Positions 7,190 through 8,233 of a stretch of DNA of 8,233 bases are shown piece after piece. Made by a program: the position numbers and the translations under genes. Positions within the stretch are counted from its first letter, which is position 1; every line of letters begins with the position of its first letter. The notes under the pieces were generated by a model. That model was not told the DNA's origin, made no database searches, and was given only the letters and a program-made list of their open reading frames with translations. Origin of the DNA: an uncultured Prevotella sp. (lineage in GTDB: Bacteria; Bacteroidota; Bacteroidia; Bacteroidales; Bacteroidaceae); the NCBI GenBank assembly GCA_934230685.1, contig CAKQFF010000086.1, positions 1-8,233 of the forward strand, written 5' to 3'.

Positions 7190-8233
7190 TTATTCTTTTT
7201 CATCAGCCTTACGAGCGGTAACCTTCTTTGCAGCTGGAGCCTTTGTCTTCTCAAGCTTTGCACGAAGCTTCTCCTCGGTAGCCTCAATCTTCTCAATCTT
7301 AGTCTGAAGACGAACAATCTCCTTGTTCTTCATGTCTATCTCCTCGTCCTGATTCTTAATAGTGGTGAGGAGAGAGCTAAGCTCGTCGTTGTCGATAGAA
7401 TCTGGATAGAGTGAGTTGACGCGTGAGATGAAATCGCCAAGGATGTTCATATAGTTTGTGAAAGCATCGAACGGACTTGAGTAGATACCACGGTTAAGAC
7501 CTACCTGAGAAGGCTTGGTGGTCATCTGACGGAAGTTGTTTGATGCCTGCAGATAATCCCAATCCTGATTGATGCGAGGATCATCAGCAATGCGCACACG
7601 GTCGGCCACACTATAGAGCTTGTTGAAAGCCTCACGCTGCATCGGATTGCCGAGCCAGCAGCTGCAGTCGCGCTCCTCATCGTTCCAAGACAGTGTGTCG
7701 GGCACGTCAACAGCACTTACACTATTGAATGTGTCGCAAATCTCCGACGGAGTAGAGAACGACAAGCCACGATTCTTAGCACAAGCCGGAATAGCCTTGA
7801 TGAAGTCGAGAATGTTTGTTGAGAGCGGCTGAGCGATGCCAAGAGCCGAAAGCTCCATAAAGATATTAACAACCTTCTCGCCCTCTGGCAAGTTGGCAAT
7901 GCGGTCAACGTATGTGTCAGCGAAGAGCGGATAGCCCTCCCACTCTGTATTGCCAAAGCGCAAAGAGATGTCATCGCTGAAGTTGACATTGCGCATAAGG
8001 AGCTTCAAGTTGGGAGCGAGAGCGCAGTTGTAAACATAGTTAGGCGACTTCCATCCAAGGACGTGGCGCGCACCCTCGGTGAGCATACCCTTGAATCCCA
8101 TCTGCGAAACCTGAAGACCGATATCATCGCTATAGATGAGCGAAGAGTTGCGCAGAACCTTAGGCTCCTGTCCGAAGTATTCCTTCATCTTCTGGCACTG
8201 GCGCTTCACTTCCTTGGCAAAGCTCTCCTCATT
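7190..8233 (-). CDS. GH57 alpha-amylase-like protein, N-terminal part beyond window edge
   Basis: The frame stays open to the last base of the window. The visible C-terminal 347 residues begin NEESFAKEVKRQCQKMKEYF. A GTG at 8209 could be read as a start, but the residues before it fit the family, so it is not the real start. Segments KVLRNSSLIYSDDIG (25-39 of the visible part), GFKGMLTEGARHVLGWKSP (46-64), DDISLRF (87-93), NIFMELSALGIAQPLS (123-138) and ERDCSCWLGNPMQREAFNKL match the Bacteroides/Prevotella GH57 alpha-amylase-like family (usually about 450-480 residues, from memory). Where active GH57 amylases have a nucleophile Glu (RNTELIY type) this protein has Ser31. Where they have the acid Asp (FMDxETFG type) it has Glu127, so it may not be a classical hydrolase. 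About residues 286-331 form a coiled coil, followed by a Lys/Ala-rich tail. Related genomes place this gene with glycogen debranching and GT4 genes, which would lie right of the window (inference). Confidence 0.9.
   Translation of the reverse strand, partial: NEESFAKEVKRQCQKMKEYFGQEPKVLRNSSLIYSDDIGLQVSQMGFKGMLTEGARHVLGWKSPNYVYNCALAPNLKLLMRNVNFSDDISLRFGNTEWEGYPLFADTYVDRIANLPEGEKVVNIFMELSALGIAQPLSTNILDFIKAIPACAKNRGLSFSTPSEICDTFNSVSAVDVPDTLSWNDEERDCSCWLGNPMQREAFNKLYSVADRVRIADDPRINQDWDYLQASNNFRQMTTKPSQVGLNRGIYSSPFDAFTNYMNILGDFISRVNSLYPDSIDNDELSSLLTTIKNQDEEIDMKNKEIVRLQTKIEKIEATEEKLRAKLEKTKAPAAKKVTARKADEKE

Overview
The window looks like chromosomal DNA of a Bacteroidota bacterium, most likely Prevotella or a close relative. 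Two sequences match the Bacteroidota promoter -7 element TAnnTTTG (835-842 and 4004-4011). Several products also have a strong Prevotella/Bacteroides flavour: the GH57 alpha-amylase-like protein, the lipoprotein with an LVSC lipobox, and the formate-tetrahydrofolate ligase. There are no signs of phage, transposons, CRISPR, tRNA or rRNA, so this reads as housekeeping chromosome.

Layout, left to right. (1) The 3' part of a small membrane protein of the DUF1648 type (+) converges on a YbjQ/UPF0145 gene (-), and the two stop ends overlap by 8 bp. (2) A 191-bp divergent gap holds a good promoter for the next unit and a perfect 13-bp inverted repeat that could hide the ybjQ ribosome binding site. 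(3) A two-gene unit (+) follows: a lipoprotein with a probable TIM-barrel-like domain, then, 13 bp later, a 716-residue secreted protein with TPR-like helical repeats. Neither has a known function. (4) fhs (+), formate-tetrahydrofolate ligase, is complete and has its own promoter. (5) A serine-hydrolase/class C beta-lactamase-like gene (+) has an open frame starting 6 bp after fhs. Its first codons contain a strong RNA hairpin that could end or attenuate fhs transcription. (6) A shared terminator separates it from the C-terminal 347 residues of a GH57 alpha-amylase-like protein (-) that runs off the right edge.

How the genes work together: only the lipoprotein/TPR pair looks like a dedicated two-component unit, probably acting in the periplasm or at the membrane. 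Fhs supplies 10-formyl-tetrahydrofolate for one-carbon metabolism. The GH57 gene probably belongs to an alpha-glucan/glycogen cluster that continues beyond the window. I see no clear new defence or mobile system. The items most worth a second look are the undescribed lipoprotein/TPR pair, the hairpin at the fhs/serine-hydrolase junction, and the apparent loss of both canonical catalytic residues in the GH57 protein.
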